Source: Gammaproteobacteria bacterium
Lineage (GTDB): Bacteria > Pseudomonadota > Gammaproteobacteria > Xanthomonadales > Wenzhouxiangellaceae
Assembly (NCBI GenBank): GCA_021772975.1
Contig: JAJFKY010000004.1
Span: forward strand, 1 to 64,000
Length of the DNA: 64,000 nucleotides
Reading direction: 5' to 3'
In this document: positions 16,806 through 26,564 of the stretch, in pieces
Position numbering within the stretch: the stretch's first letter is position 1
How the letters are laid out: every line of letters begins with the position of its first letter
The notes under the pieces: model-generated
Seen by the model: the letters and a program-made list of their open reading frames with translations, nothing else
Database searches by the model: none
What the model was told of the DNA's origin: nothing
Position numbers and translations under genes: made by a program

Positions 16806-18038
16806 CTAGCCAGTCGCTTGATTCGATACAGTGACCGGCGCAGCTTCGCCCTGTTGGTCCAGCGACTGTTGCCGGGTCCAGCGTGAACTGGGCAGGATAC
16901 GCGCCACATCACAGCGATCCTGGTAGCGCCGGGCGATGTCCACGACCTCATCCAGCAGGCCTTCATCCAGCGTGGTCGGGTTCAGGCCCAGACCCATGAA
17001 CTTATTGCGATCAACCACCAGTTTGTTGTGAGTGGCCTCTTTGCGGGGGTTCTGGTAATGGCGAATCTGTGCGCCGCTGATGCGGGCCACTTTTTGCGCC
17101 AGTTCAGCCACCGTCCAGGTTTCGGTCACCTGATTGAAAATTTCTACCCGTTCCCCGGCCGCCGGCGGGTTTTCCACCGCCAGCTGAATACATCGCACGG
17201 TGTCGCGAATATGAATAAAGGCGCGGGTCTGGCCGCCGGTGCCATACACCGTCAGGGGATGCCCGATGGCCGATTGCATCAAAAACCGGTTCAACACCGT
17301 GCCGTAATCGCCATCATAATCAAACCGATTGATCAGATCGGGATGTTGCGCGGTTTCCGGTGTCTGAGTACCCCACACCACGCCCTGATGCAGATCGGTA
17401 ATACGCAGGCCATCGTTTTTATTGTAAAAATAAAACAATAGCTGATCGATGGTTTTGGTGGTGTGATAGATACTGCCGGGATCGGCCGGGTGCAGGATAT
17501 CGGTTTTTTGCCAGCCTGACTCGGTTTCGATCTGGACCGGCAGGTAGCCTTCCGGGATGGCGGCGCCGCTCACCCGGCCATAACCATACACACCCATGGT
17601 GCCCAGATGCACCAGATGGATATCCAGTCCGGATTCGACTATTGCGGCCAGCAGATTGTTGGTGCCGCTGACATTGTTATCCACGGTATAACGTTTATGC
17701 CAGGCGGTTTTCATGGAGTAGGGGGCCGCCCGCTGCTCGGCAAAATGCACGATCGCGGCAGGCTTGAACTGGTTGATACAGGCCAGTAGTTCCTGTGGCT
17801 GAGCAGCGATATCCAGATTGAAGAAAGGCACGTCCCTGCCGCTGATATCACGCCAGCTTTGCAACCGTTTACCGATGGTCTGAATTGGCGTGAGCGATTC
17901 GCAGCACAACTCATTGTCAATGTTGCGGCGTGACAGATTGTCGACGATCGCCACCTCAAAACCCTGACCGGACAAACGCAAAGCAGTCGGCCAGCCACAG
18001 AAGCCGTCGCCGCCAAGAATGAGTATGCGTTTTGTCAT
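16806..18038 (-). CDS. sqdB: UDP-sulfoquinovose synthase
   Basis: A 410-residue extended SDR of the SQD1/SqdB group. It converts UDP-glucose plus sulfite to UDP-sulfoquinovose. Visible signatures are the NAD motif GGDGFCGWP, VDNLSRRNID, HFAEQRAAPYSMK, and the active-site stretch HLGTMGVYGYG...IYHTTKTIDQLL (Thr/Tyr-x3-Lys pattern). The C-terminal NPRKEATHNKL is also SQD1-like. The start at 18038 has an excellent GGAGGTGA site; an in-frame ATG five codons upstream is less likely. It is first in the operon-like run sqdB/GT/ubiA. Confidence 0.93.
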   Translation of the reverse strand: MTKRILILGGDGFCGWPTALRLSGQGFEVAIVDNLSRRNIDNELCCESLTPIQTIGKRLQSWRDISGRDVPFFNLDIAAQPQELLACINQFKPAAIVHFAEQRAAPYSMKTAWHKRYTVDNNVSGTNNLLAAIVESGLDIHLVHLGTMGVYGYGRVSGAAIPEGYLPVQIETESGWQKTDILHPADPGSIYHTTKTIDQLLFYFYNKNDGLRITDLHQGVVWGTQTPETAQHPDLINRFDYDGDYGTVLNRFLMQSAIGHPLTVYGTGGQTRAFIHIRDTVRCIQLAVENPPAAGERVEIFNQVTETWTVAELAQKVARISGAQIRHYQNPRKEATHNKLVVDRNKFMGLGLNPTTLDEGLLDEVVDIARRYQDRCDVARILPSSRWTRQQSLDQQGEAAPVTVSNQATG

Positions 18039-18367
18039 ATTCACCTCCCGCACCGGAATAGTAATTCTGACGCTTATTCTAACAAGCCAATGGCATTCAA
18101 TCCGGCCGGCAGCAATAATCCGTCATAAAGTCTTCGTCAAATCCGGCAGCCCCGGCCGGCGAAGCCGGTCACGTTGCCTGAAAAGCATGACACATTGATG
18201 ACAGTGAGAGCATGAACGGGTGTCTGATCGCGGTTACAATGCCCGTTTGCGTCGGCCCGGGATCGGATTCAGGCAGCTTTGCCAGGCCTGAATCTGGACC
18301 ATATAAGCAAGACGGCCGCTGTCAGTCACGGCTTGCTTCATCGACCTACAACCTTCTGGATTAAAGC
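18039..18367. other. intergenic region between sqdB and tatD (divergent)
   Basis: It should hold the promoters of both divergent units. A GCCCCGGCCGGCGAAGCCGG palindromic patch lies near 18150-18170. A TTACAAT -10-like hexamer lies near 18233. I see no gene. Confidence 0.4.
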
Positions 18368-19165
18368 ATGCAGCTAATTGATATCGGCGCCAATCTGACC
18401 CATGACAGTTTCGATACCGATCGTGATCAGGTGATTGCCGCAGCACACGCTGCCGGCGTGGTACAGATGGTGATCACCGGGGCCAGCGCTGAGGGCAGCC
18501 GGTTGGCGGCGCAGCTGGCTGCCGCGCATCCGCGACAGTTGTTTGCCACCGCAGGTATGCACCCGCACCACGCCAGTGATTATGCTGCCGAGACGGGCAG
18601 TCTGTTTCGCGAGCTATTGCAGCAGCCGCAGGTGGTTGCCGTGGGTGAGGCCGGACTGGATTATTTTCGCGACTTATCGCCCCGCGATATCCAGCGACAG
18701 GTGTTTTTGGCGCATATTGAAATCGCTATCGAAACGGGTTTGCCAATGTTTCTGCATCAGCGCGAAGCGCATGCCGACTTTCTGTCCATCCTGAAAGCCC
18801 ACCGACAGGAACTCAGCGATATTGTGGTGCATTGTTTTACCGATACGCATGCCGCCCTGCATGATTATCTGGCGCTTGACTGCTATATCGGAATCACCGG
18901 CTGGCTGTGTGATGAGCGCCGTGGTCGGCATCTGAAAGAATTTGTGGCTGAGATTCCCGCCGAGCGTCTGCTGGTGGAAACCGATTCACCGTACCTGAAA
19001 CCGCGCAGCATGCGGCCGCGGGTCGCCACGCATCGCAATGAACCCAAATGGTTACCGTGGATAGTAGGTGAACTGGCGGCCTGCCGGAGTGAAACCCCGG
19101 AGCGAACCGCAGCGCTGACCACCGCCAACGCGCGGCGGTTTTTCCGTTTGCCGGAGCCTGGCTGA
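18368..19165 (+). CDS. tatD: TatD family metal-dependent hydrolase
   Basis: A 265-residue TIM-barrel metallo-hydrolase with 3'-5' DNA exonuclease activity in E. coli TatD. Metal and active-site motifs are DIGANLTHD, GMHPHHA, VGEAGLDYFRD, LHQREAH, VHCFTD and ETDSPYL. The standard YchF/TatD spacing is preserved. No tatABC genes are near it. Confidence 0.92.
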   Translation: MQLIDIGANLTHDSFDTDRDQVIAAAHAAGVVQMVITGASAEGSRLAAQLAAAHPRQLFATAGMHPHHASDYAAETGSLFRELLQQPQVVAVGEAGLDYFRDLSPRDIQRQVFLAHIEIAIETGLPMFLHQREAHADFLSILKAHRQELSDIVVHCFTDTHAALHDYLALDCYIGITGWLCDERRGRHLKEFVAEIPAERLLVETDSPYLKPRSMRPRVATHRNEPKWLPWIVGELAACRSETPERTAALTTANARRFFRLPEPG

Positions 19166-19178
19166 ACCAGACAGCCGG

Positions 19179-20327
19179 TCAGGCTGGATTGGCGGCAGCC
19201 TCGCCCAGCAATACGCGCAGACGTTTCTTCTGTAGCCGCAGACTGTATTCAAGCTCTTTCAGACGGGTGTGCCACTGGCTGTCTTCAAAACGGCTGCGAA
19301 TCTCCTGCTTGGCATGATCAACGCGTTCCAGTTGCAGCGCCTGCCAGTGCTTTACGGTTGCGCTGAAAGCTTCATATTCGGCTTCCAGTGATTCACGCCA
19401 GCGTTGGCTGGCGGGCAGTTTATTGAGCCGCAGTTCGGCGCGTTTAAACAGCATCTGCATTTGCGCGCGGCGAATCTTGAAACGCGGTACCCGCTTGAGT
19501 CCCCAGGCCAGCCCGAACCAGCTGCACACATTGATAAACCATTTGCCTATGTCAATATTCCACCAGCGCACGCCATTGCGGTAATCGTTCTGAAAGGAGT
19601 GATGGTAATTGTGATAACCCTCGCCCCAGGTCACGCTGGCGATCAGCGTGCTGTCTTTGGCAGTGGTGGCGTCTGAATAAGGCTGTTTGCCGACAAAATG
19701 GGCCAGTGAATTGATAAAGAAGGTGGTGTGGTGGTTGACCACCAGGCGCAGCACACCGGCCAGCAGGAACACGCCCAGGATATCGCCCATCAGCCAGCCG
19801 CAGAATAATGGCAGACCCAGGTTCAGAGTCACTACCAGGCTCCAGTAGTTGCGATGTTGCCAGCGCAGCATCGGATCGGCTTCCAGATCCTTGATATTGC
19901 TGAAATCCAGATCACTGGAAGGCCAGTCGCGCACCATCCAGCCCATATGCGAAAACCACAACCCAAGCTTGGCGGAGTATGGGTCACGATCGTTATCATC
20001 GGTATGGCGGTGGTGATAGCGGTGCCGGCTGGCCCAGACCAGCACGCTGTTTTGCAGCGCCATGGTGCCGGCCAGCAGCACAAACAGCCGCAATAGCCAG
20101 TGGGCCTGGTAGCTGCGATGTGACCACAGCCGGTGGTAACCGGCGGTGATGCCGATACCGTTCAGAAACCAGAAAAAACCTGCCAGCGCCCAGGCGCCCC
20201 AGGCATAACCGGCGCTCAGGCCATACCAGGGTACGACGGTCAGAGCTGCCAGGTTGGTCAGGATGAAAAAGCCGGTGACCGGCCAATTGATTGGTGGTTT
20301 GGTCCAGTCAGAATTCATATTGCGCAT
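19179..20327 (-). CDS. membrane fatty-acid (acyl-CoA delta-9 type) desaturase
   Basis: About 382 residues. Four membrane helices surround three histidine boxes: HRLWSHRSY, HRYHHRHTD and HNYHHSF. This is the stearoyl-CoA desaturase (DesC/Ole1-like) pattern with a di-iron centre. A C-terminal charged helical tail of about 100 residues follows the last box. ATG at 20327 has GGGA upstream; a GTG at 20351 would add eight residues. The nearby rubredoxin could be an electron donor, which is inference. Confidence 0.9.
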   Translation of the reverse strand: MRNMNSDWTKPPINWPVTGFFILTNLAALTVVPWYGLSAGYAWGAWALAGFFWFLNGIGITAGYHRLWSHRSYQAHWLLRLFVLLAGTMALQNSVLVWASRHRYHHRHTDDNDRDPYSAKLGLWFSHMGWMVRDWPSSDLDFSNIKDLEADPMLRWQHRNYWSLVVTLNLGLPLFCGWLMGDILGVFLLAGVLRLVVNHHTTFFINSLAHFVGKQPYSDATTAKDSTLIASVTWGEGYHNYHHSFQNDYRNGVRWWNIDIGKWFINVCSWFGLAWGLKRVPRFKIRRAQMQMLFKRAELRLNKLPASQRWRESLEAEYEAFSATVKHWQALQLERVDHAKQEIRSRFEDSQWHTRLKELEYSLRLQKKRLRVLLGEAAANPA

Positions 20328-20400
20328 GGGTTTGTCCCAGATAAGGTGCACAGGAAGAACAGTTTATAACACAGTTTGTGTTACTGAAATGCTGTCTACG

Positions 20401-20601
20401 TCAGTCGGTGGGTAAGACAAGCCATAATATCAGGTATACCAGCAACCCTGGAAATGCCGCCGAGATGATCGAAACCAGAACATAGCCGACCCGGGTGCCG
20501 TTGTGCGACCAACCCATCCGGTTGGCGATACCGGCGCAAACCCCGCCCAGCATGGCGTGGCGGGAGTCGCGAATAATGCCTGAGCGATTTGTGTTACTCA
20601 T
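20401..20601 (-). CDS. PspC domain protein
   Basis: A 66-residue membrane protein consisting of one PspC domain: RHAMLGGVCAGIANRMGW followed by a hydrophobic helix VLVSIISAAFPGLLVYLILWLVL. PspC proteins relate to envelope stress. It is alone here, without pspA or pspB. It shares strand and spacing with the rubredoxin gene. Confidence 0.88.
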   Translation of the reverse strand: MSNTNRSGIIRDSRHAMLGGVCAGIANRMGWSHNGTRVGYVLVSIISAAFPGLLVYLILWLVLPTD

Positions 20602-20618
20602 CTGCTTTCACGGCGCGA

Positions 20619-20801
20619 TTAGATTTCGATCATTTCAAAATCGTCTTTACTGGCCCCGCAATCCGGGCAGGTCCAGTAATCCGGTACGTCGTCCCAAAGC
20701 GTGCCGGCCGTGATGCCATCGTCCGGTGAGCCTTTGGCTTCATCGTAAATCCAGCCGCAGATAACGCACATGTAGGTTTTGTAAATGGTTTCGGTAGTCA
20801 C
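20619..20801 (-). CDS. rubredoxin
   Basis: A 60-residue iron protein with both CxxC knuckles (CVICGW and CPDCGA), and [13 protein letters not shown] matching the family. It carries single electrons in the cytosol. The start is GTG at 20801. It is head-to-head with thiE, with its start only 9-36 bp from the possible thiE starts. Confidence 0.94.
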   Translation of the reverse strand: MTTETIYKTYMCVICGWIYDEAKGSPDDGITAGTLWDDVPDYWTCPDCGASKDDFEMIEI

Positions 20802-20837
20802 AATTTATCTATGCTTCATGTTCTAGCCGCATTTATA

Positions 20838-21482
20838 ATGTCGAAAGTGATACAAGACAAGCCAAACCGGCATAAATTTTACGGGTTGTATGCTATTACG
20901 CCGGTCCGGACAGGTGATAGCGCACTGTACCAATACGCCGAACAGGTGCTTGCCGGTGGCGCACAGGTGTTGCAGTACCGGGATAAAGTATCCAGCCTGC
21001 CCGACCGTCTGCGGCGGGCGCAAACGTTAGCGCAGCTGTGCCGGGCTCATCGGGCATTATTAATCATCAACGACGATATGGCGCTGGCGCAGGCCTGCCC
21101 GGGCAGCGGAGTGCATCTGGGCCGGACTGACGACAGTGTGGGTAACGCCCGGCGGCAATTGGGCGACGCAGCGGTGATCGGGGCGTCCTGCTATAACGAT
21201 CTGCAGCGCGCGCAGCGGGCGGCCGAGGCTGGCGCGGACTATCTGGCATTCGGCAGTATCTATCCCTCCACCAGCAAGCCGGATGCCCGGCCATGTACGC
21301 TGCAGACTGTGCGCGAGGCGCGCCGGTTTGGCCTGCCGGTGGTTGCCATTGGTGGTATCACCCTGGAGAATGCTCCGGCGGTGCTGACTGCCGGTGCCGA
21401 CATGCTGGCGGTAATCGGTGATCTGGCCAATGCCGTTGATCCGGCCCTGCGGGCGCAATGTTACAGTCAATTATGGAACTGA
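20838..21482 (+). CDS. thiE: thiamine-phosphate synthase
   Basis: A ThiE of about 214 residues that couples HMP-PP and HET-P to thiamine phosphate. Motifs are GLYAITP at the N-terminus, [20 protein letters not shown] and FGSIYPS with a GGI phosphate loop. An in-frame ATG at 20811 would leave just 9 bp to the divergent rubredoxin start, so I prefer 20838. No TPP riboswitch fits in the short leader. hemL follows by 10 bp. Confidence 0.92.
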   Translation: MSKVIQDKPNRHKFYGLYAITPVRTGDSALYQYAEQVLAGGAQVLQYRDKVSSLPDRLRRAQTLAQLCRAHRALLIINDDMALAQACPGSGVHLGRTDDSVGNARRQLGDAAVIGASCYNDLQRAQRAAEAGADYLAFGSIYPSTSKPDARPCTLQTVREARRFGLPVVAIGGITLENAPAVLTAGADMLAVIGDLANAVDPALRAQCYSQLWN

Positions 21483-21492
21483 GGAGAATGCT

Positions 21493-22794
21493 ATGAACAC
21501 CAGCCTGCAAACCAGTCAGGCGTGGCTGGCCAGAGCCGAGCAAAAAATTCCTGGCGGCGTCAATTCTCCGGTGCGGGCATTTACCGGTGTCGGTGGTACG
21601 CCGGTGTTTATCGAGCGCGCCACAGGCGCGGAACTGATTGATGTAGCAGGCCGCCACTATGTGGATTATGTCGGTTCCTGGGGGCCGATGATTGCCGGAC
21701 ATGCCCATCCGCATGTCATCCAAGCAGTGCAGCAGGCTGCCAGCCGTGGCTTGAGCTATGGCGCGCCGACGCCCGGCGAGGTCAGCATGGCTGAGCGGCT
21801 GTGCGAGCTGATCCCCATGCTGGAGCAGGTGCGCCTGGTCAACTCCGGGACCGAAGCAACCATGAGTGCGCTGCGCCTGGCGCGTGGTGCTACCGGCCGC
21901 GATAAAATCATCAAGTTCGCCGGCTGCTATCACGGCCATGCGGATAGTTTTCTGGTCAATGCCGGTTCCGGCGCCTTGACCCTGGGTGTGCCCAGTTCAC
22001 CGGGCGTACCAGCGGCCCTGGCGGATCTGACCATCACCTTGCCCTACAATGATAGTGAGGCGGTGCGCAGCCTGATGCAGGACATGGGCGATGAGATAGC
22101 TGCGATCATCGTGGAGCCTGTAGCGGGCAATATGAACTGTATTCCGCCGCTGCCGGGTTTTCTGGAAAGCCTGCGCGAGTGCTGCGATGAGCATGGCAGC
22201 ATTCTGATTTTTGATGAAGTGATGACCGGCTTCCGGATTGCCCTGGGCGGCGCCCAGCAGGTGTTTGGCGTCACCGCCGACCTGGTGACCTATGGCAAGG
22301 TGATTGGTGGAGGTATGCCGTTGGGGGCGTTTGGTGGCAAGCATGCATTGATGCAGCAGATCGCGCCGGCGGGACCGATCTATCAGGCCGGGACGCTGTC
22401 CGGCAATCCGATCGCGGTGGCCGCCGGTATGGCCAATCTCGATCTGATCACCGTGGATGGGTTTTATCCGCAGTTGGCGATAGGCACCGCGGCACTGGTC
22501 AACGGTCTGCAGCAGGCCGCCCGGGCACAGGGGGTGGCGCTGGCAACAGTTCATATCGGGGGTATGTTTGGCGTGTTTTTCAGCGATCTGGATAAAGTCA
22601 CCACCTTCGAGCAGGTGATGGCCTGTCAGCTGGACGTATTCAAGCAGTTTTTCCATGGCATGCTGGAGCGCGGACATTATTTCGCCCCGTCCGCCTATGA
22701 GGCCGGGTTTGTGTCCGCGGCGCATACTCCGGCGGTTATCCAGAGCACTGTCGACGCGGCACGCGCAACCTTCGCGGCAATAAGCACGGCATGA
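21493..22794 (+). CDS. hemL: glutamate-1-semialdehyde 2,1-aminomutase
   Basis: A 433-residue PLP enzyme that makes 5-aminolevulinate in the C5 pathway. Signatures are [32 protein letters not shown]-type ([10 protein letters not shown]) and the PLP lysine in [17 protein letters not shown] precedes the ATG. It forms a two-gene unit with thiE, an arrangement seen in other gammaproteobacteria. hemB is elsewhere in this window (33181). Confidence 0.96.
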   Translation: MNTSLQTSQAWLARAEQKIPGGVNSPVRAFTGVGGTPVFIERATGAELIDVAGRHYVDYVGSWGPMIAGHAHPHVIQAVQQAASRGLSYGAPTPGEVSMAERLCELIPMLEQVRLVNSGTEATMSALRLARGATGRDKIIKFAGCYHGHADSFLVNAGSGALTLGVPSSPGVPAALADLTITLPYNDSEAVRSLMQDMGDEIAAIIVEPVAGNMNCIPPLPGFLESLRECCDEHGSILIFDEVMTGFRIALGGAQQVFGVTADLVTYGKVIGGGMPLGAFGGKHALMQQIAPAGPIYQAGTLSGNPIAVAAGMANLDLITVDGFYPQLAIGTAALVNGLQQAARAQGVALATVHIGGMFGVFFSDLDKVTTFEQVMACQLDVFKQFFHGMLERGHYFAPSAYEAGFVSAAHTPAVIQSTVDAARATFAAISTA

Positions 22795-22828
22795 GCAGTC
22801 CCGGGTCGGTTATCCGCCGGGTCAGGCC

Positions 22829-24559
22829 GTGGCATTGATTTTGTTTTCAGGCATGACGCGCAGCGATAGCAATCGGCCTGTGCGGGGTACCATCAGCCTA
22901 TGGGTACTGGCGCTGTTCAGCCTGTTGCTGGTGCCGGCTTATGACAGTTATCTGCTCAGCCCGTTACGGATGCCTGCTTATCTGATAGCGATGTTGCCGG
23001 TACTGGTGTTTTTTACGCTGTGCCTGTTATTGAGTGGCCGGTTGGTTTTTTCCACACTGTTGACGCACGCTGCTTTTTTACTGCTGGTGTATGGCAACAG
23101 CATAAAATATCAGGCACTGACTGCGCCGGTCATGTTTGAGGATCTGTTCTTCTTCCAGAATCCGGTTTCGGCTTACGGGCTGTTTTCCGAGTATGTCGGC
23201 ATGCGGGCTTCCAAAGTGGTACTGGTGCTGATAGTGCTGGGTTTATTGCTTGGCCTGGTGTGGCACGAGCGCCGGCGTATCCGCCTGTTGCCCAGGCTGC
23301 TGGTGCTGGCGGCAACGCTGTTGGTTGCCCAGCAGCTGGTTTCCAGCAGCGCGGTCAGCGCCGGCTATCGCCAGCTGGGGGTCGAGGATAAAATCTGGAA
23401 TCAAAGCAGTAACCTTAAGCAAAATGGTCTGTATACCGTATTTACTCTGTCAGCGGTCAATACCGGCCGCAGCCTGCCGCCAATTGATGCTGATATCGCC
23501 GCCCGCCTGCAGCACAACCGCAACGGGGTGGTGTTGCCGCAGGCCAGTGTCCGGCCTGACATCATCTACTATCTAAGCGAAAGCCTGTTTGATCCCGGCA
23601 TTATGAGCGCTTACCAGTCCTGTGAGATATTCCAATTGCTGTGCCGGTTAGGCGATGCAGCGCAACTGGGCGTGTTTGATGTGCCCACTTACGGTGGCGG
23701 TACGACGCGCACGGAATTTGCGGTACTGACCGGTGCTGATCCGGAGCGCTTTGAGCATCAGTTGCATATACCGTATAGCAAAGTCATGTATCGGCAGGTC
23801 AACTCGATGGCCTGGGAGATGCGCTCGCGTGGCTATCGGACCATTGTCATTCACCCCAATCATGCTGAGTTCTACAACCGCAATGTGGCGATGCCCAATC
23901 TGGGTTTTGATGAATTTATCAGTCTGAAGCACTTTCCTCAGACCAAACATAAAAATGCGACTTACACTGACGACGCCGAACTCAATAAAAAAATCATTGC
24001 CAGCATTGCAGACAGCGACCAGCCGGTTTTTATTCTGGCGATTTCGATTGAAAATCACGGCCCCTGGGGGCAGCGCAAGATACGCGATAGAGCTGAACTG
24101 AACCGAATCAGAGTACCGGCGGACTTGCCCGGTGATCAGCAGCAGCAACTGCGGGAATATTTATTTCACGTGCGCTATGCGGCAGCAGCGTTGCAAGAGT
24201 TAAGTGACTACGTCCTGGGCAGTGATGATCCGATGGTGCTGTTTTTCTTTGGTGACCACCTGCCATCCCTGAATAAGGTATTTGCCAACACTGAGTTTGA
24301 TAACGGCAAGCCAGCCCGCCAGCAGGATTCTTTTTTCGTCTATCTGAAAAATTACGCGCCCCCACAACTGCCTGCCAGGCTGGCCGCGCATCAGACAACA
24401 CCGGCCATTCTGCACGAACTCAAACTGCTTCGGCCCAATCAGTTTTATGATTTGTACCAGCTCAATTTTGGCTGGGATGACAGGTTCTGGAATAGGCCCA
24501 GAGAACAGCTCATCAGACAGGCCCAATTGCAGCAGATGCACTGGCAGCCGCCACCTTAA
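22829..24559 (+). CDS. LTA-synthase-like membrane sulfatase-fold transferase
   Basis: About 576 residues. Four or five N-terminal membrane helices (to about 170) precede a periplasmic alkaline-phosphatase/sulfatase fold. The probable nucleophile Thr is in YGGGTTRTEFAVLTG, and the metal-site patterns YYLSESLFDP and FFGDHLPSL match the LtaS/OpgB superfamily. In Gram-negatives such enzymes transfer phosphoglycerol or phosphoethanolamine to periplasmic glucans or lipids; the exact substrate is unknown. Start is GTG at 22829 or ATG at 22853. Confidence 0.82.
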   Translation: MALILFSGMTRSDSNRPVRGTISLWVLALFSLLLVPAYDSYLLSPLRMPAYLIAMLPVLVFFTLCLLLSGRLVFSTLLTHAAFLLLVYGNSIKYQALTAPVMFEDLFFFQNPVSAYGLFSEYVGMRASKVVLVLIVLGLLLGLVWHERRRIRLLPRLLVLAATLLVAQQLVSSSAVSAGYRQLGVEDKIWNQSSNLKQNGLYTVFTLSAVNTGRSLPPIDADIAARLQHNRNGVVLPQASVRPDIIYYLSESLFDPGIMSAYQSCEIFQLLCRLGDAAQLGVFDVPTYGGGTTRTEFAVLTGADPERFEHQLHIPYSKVMYRQVNSMAWEMRSRGYRTIVIHPNHAEFYNRNVAMPNLGFDEFISLKHFPQTKHKNATYTDDAELNKKIIASIADSDQPVFILAISIENHGPWGQRKIRDRAELNRIRVPADLPGDQQQQLREYLFHVRYAAAALQELSDYVLGSDDPMVLFFFGDHLPSLNKVFANTEFDNGKPARQQDSFFVYLKNYAPPQLPARLAAHQTTPAILHELKLLRPNQFYDLYQLNFGWDDRFWNRPREQLIRQAQLQQMHWQPPP

Positions 24560-24615
24560 TCCATCTCCAGACCGGTGGTGAAAGCATTCAACCGGTGAGC
24601 GCTGGTAGCGACTGT

Positions 24616-25431
24616 TTACAGCACTCGTTTGAGATAGGTTTTCAGCCTTTGCCAGGCATCTTTGGCAGCCGGCAGATTGTTTTCCGGGTCACGTTCGACG
24701 TGCAGCCAGAAGCCATGTTTGACGGCATCGTAGATATGCACGTCATTGTCGATGCCGGCGGTGCGCAACGCGGCGACAAAAGCGTCCACCTGGGCCGGCG
24801 GAATGCCGCCATCCATTTCCGCAAAGGTGCCGTAAATCTCATGCTCGATGTGTTGCATCTGCTCCGGGTCATCCAATAGCCGCCCATAAAATATCGCGGT
24901 GCCATCATGCTGCTCACCGCCCAGGGCATAGGACAACGCGATACCACCTCCGAAACACCAGCCGATGGTGGCGATTTTGCCCGTGCTGGGGGTTTGGTTG
25001 CGCAGATACTCAACGGCCGCGTTCAAGTTGGCGATGATGGTGTCCGGTGTTGCGTTGGCCTGCTGCATCAGAGCGATGTTCTCGTCCCGGCTGGCGCCGG
25101 TCCGGCCCTGATATAAATCCGCGGCCAGCGTGATATAGCCTTCGGCTGCAAACGCATCAGCGGTTTGCTTAATGCGCTCCGCCAGACCATTCCATTCGTG
25201 AATCAGGATGACGGCGGGGAAAGGCCCATCACCTTCGGGCCGGGCAAGATAGCCGGCGGTGCTTTTATCGGCGGAAAAATAATGCACGGTCTGACCTTGC
25301 GGTGCGCCTGCATCACCGGTAATAGCGGCTGGAACCGCATCGCCCCGGGTGGGCTCGAACGGAATATCCGCGGCCATGGCGGTAATGGAACAAAACAGTA
25401 AGCTGAGTATTAAACGGAGCATATTGGACAT
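24616..25431 (-). CDS. exported dienelactone hydrolase family protein
   Basis: 271 residues with a cleavable signal peptide (about 1-20, SITAMA/AD). It has an alpha/beta hydrolase fold with a Cys nucleophile in IGWCFGGGIAL, and EWNGLAERIK, as in dienelactone hydrolases. A C-terminal KHGFW supplies the His. The export signal is unlike the cytosolic ClcD type, so the substrate is unclear. It is 17 bp downstream of the DUF1499 gene on the same strand. Confidence 0.85.
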   Translation of the reverse strand: MSNMLRLILSLLFCSITAMAADIPFEPTRGDAVPAAITGDAGAPQGQTVHYFSADKSTAGYLARPEGDGPFPAVILIHEWNGLAERIKQTADAFAAEGYITLAADLYQGRTGASRDENIALMQQANATPDTIIANLNAAVEYLRNQTPSTGKIATIGWCFGGGIALSYALGGEQHDGTAIFYGRLLDDPEQMQHIEHEIYGTFAEMDGGIPPAQVDAFVAALRTAGIDNDVHIYDAVKHGFWLHVERDPENNLPAAKDAWQRLKTYLKRVL

Positions 25432-25448
25432 CCTTGCTGGATTTGAAA

Positions 25449-26156
25449 CTAGCTGTTCAGCGCCTTGCTGAAAGCGCGAATCCGGGCGGCATTCTTACCG
25501 ATATCGGACTGACCGACGCGTGATTTGGAGCGGATGTCCACCCGTGTACCGGTACCCTGTGGCTGTAACCGGATAACCACATCATCCTTGAAACCAAACC
25601 AGAAAGTGGTGTCGGTGGCTTCCAGGGTCTGGGCATCACTGCTGACCACTTGCCAATCCTGACTGGCGGCGTAAGTCTTGACCCGTGCCATCACCTGAGC
25701 GGGCGGAAACGCCACTGTGATGGGTTGAATATCGGGATAGGCTGTGGCCTGTTGCGAGGCAGTTTCCGGCCCCGGGTATTCAGCCGGGTTGCGTGCCTCC
25801 GAACGGGCCTGACGCATCGCCTGACTAAACTCCGGTGGATTACTGGTATCGGTGCTGATGTCGTGAATATAAGGCAGCTTTTTGGCCTGCAGGGCCTGGG
25901 TGACAGGCAGATACAGCAGCGCGCCCAGCACCACCACAACCAGCAGGGCAACGTTTCCGGCCGCTCCGCTGAAGCGTCCGATCAGCAACAACACCAGCGC
26001 AAACAGACCCAGCGGGATGGTGATTTTCAAGGTTGCAAAAATACTGCCGAAAGACCACCAGCCCAGTTTGTACAATGGCCCGGACAGTAATACCGACAGG
26101 ATACAGACAGCAGCCATAAGGTAAGCCAGGATAGTCAGCCAGCGCATAATTTGCAT
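25449..26156 (-). CDS. DUF1499 membrane protein
   Basis: About 235 residues. Three N-terminal membrane helices (about 5-105) are followed by a C-terminal DUF1499 domain (YPDIQPITVAFPPAQVMARV, TTFWFGFKDDVVIR, VDIRSKSRVGQSDIGKNAARIR). The function of the family is unknown. ATG at 26156 is ten bases after GGAG; GTG at 26162 is an alternative. It is probably co-transcribed with the hydrolase downstream. Confidence 0.85.
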   Translation of the reverse strand: MQIMRWLTILAYLMAAVCILSVLLSGPLYKLGWWSFGSIFATLKITIPLGLFALVLLLIGRFSGAAGNVALLVVVVLGALLYLPVTQALQAKKLPYIHDISTDTSNPPEFSQAMRQARSEARNPAEYPGPETASQQATAYPDIQPITVAFPPAQVMARVKTYAASQDWQVVSSDAQTLEATDTTFWFGFKDDVVIRLQPQGTGTRVDIRSKSRVGQSDIGKNAARIRAFSKALNS

Positions 26157-26273
26157 AATCACGATACTCCGTCAGGCAGCCTCAGGGGTCAGCTGGGCTC
26201 CGGGTTATAGATTGGTTCAAGCGACGCGGTATATATATTATCATCAGCGCCTGCAGGTACCTGGAAAGCCATC

Positions 26274-26564
26274 GTGTATGCGGTTATTTTTCGCTCCACC
26301 ATCAACCAGCTGGATGCTGATTATCAGCGCATTGCACAACGGATGCGTGAATTGGCGTTCCGTGATTACCACTGTGTCGACTTCACCGCTGTTATCGAGG
26401 GCAGTGAGGAAGTGGCGGTTTCTTACTGGCACTCATTGGAAGACATTCAGGCCTGGCGTCAGAATCCCGAGCATATCGAGACCATAGCACGGGCCAGAGC
26501 AGGCTGGTATTCCAGCTATCGCGTGGAGGTGGTTGAAATCAAACGTTCTTATCAGTCGCCGTGA
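26274..26564 (+). CDS. antibiotic biosynthesis monooxygenase (ABM) domain protein
   Basis: A 96-residue ferredoxin-like fold protein: MYAVIFRSTI...DYQRIAQRMRELA, SYWHSLEDIQAWRQNPEH, and YRVEVVE. Members range from cofactor-free monooxygenases to proteins of unknown role. The start is GTG at 26274 behind GGAAAG. Its TGA overlaps the ATG of the ATP-grasp gene (TGATG), which suggests linked function. Confidence 0.82.
   Translation: MYAVIFRSTINQLDADYQRIAQRMRELAFRDYHCVDFTAVIEGSEEVAVSYWHSLEDIQAWRQNPEHIETIARARAGWYSSYRVEVVEIKRSYQSP

Noticed and set aside
20811-20838. TPP riboswitch or long leader upstream of thiE
   Set aside because: Only 9-36 bp separate thiE from the divergent rubredoxin start, too short for a riboswitch; no THI-box sequence is seen.
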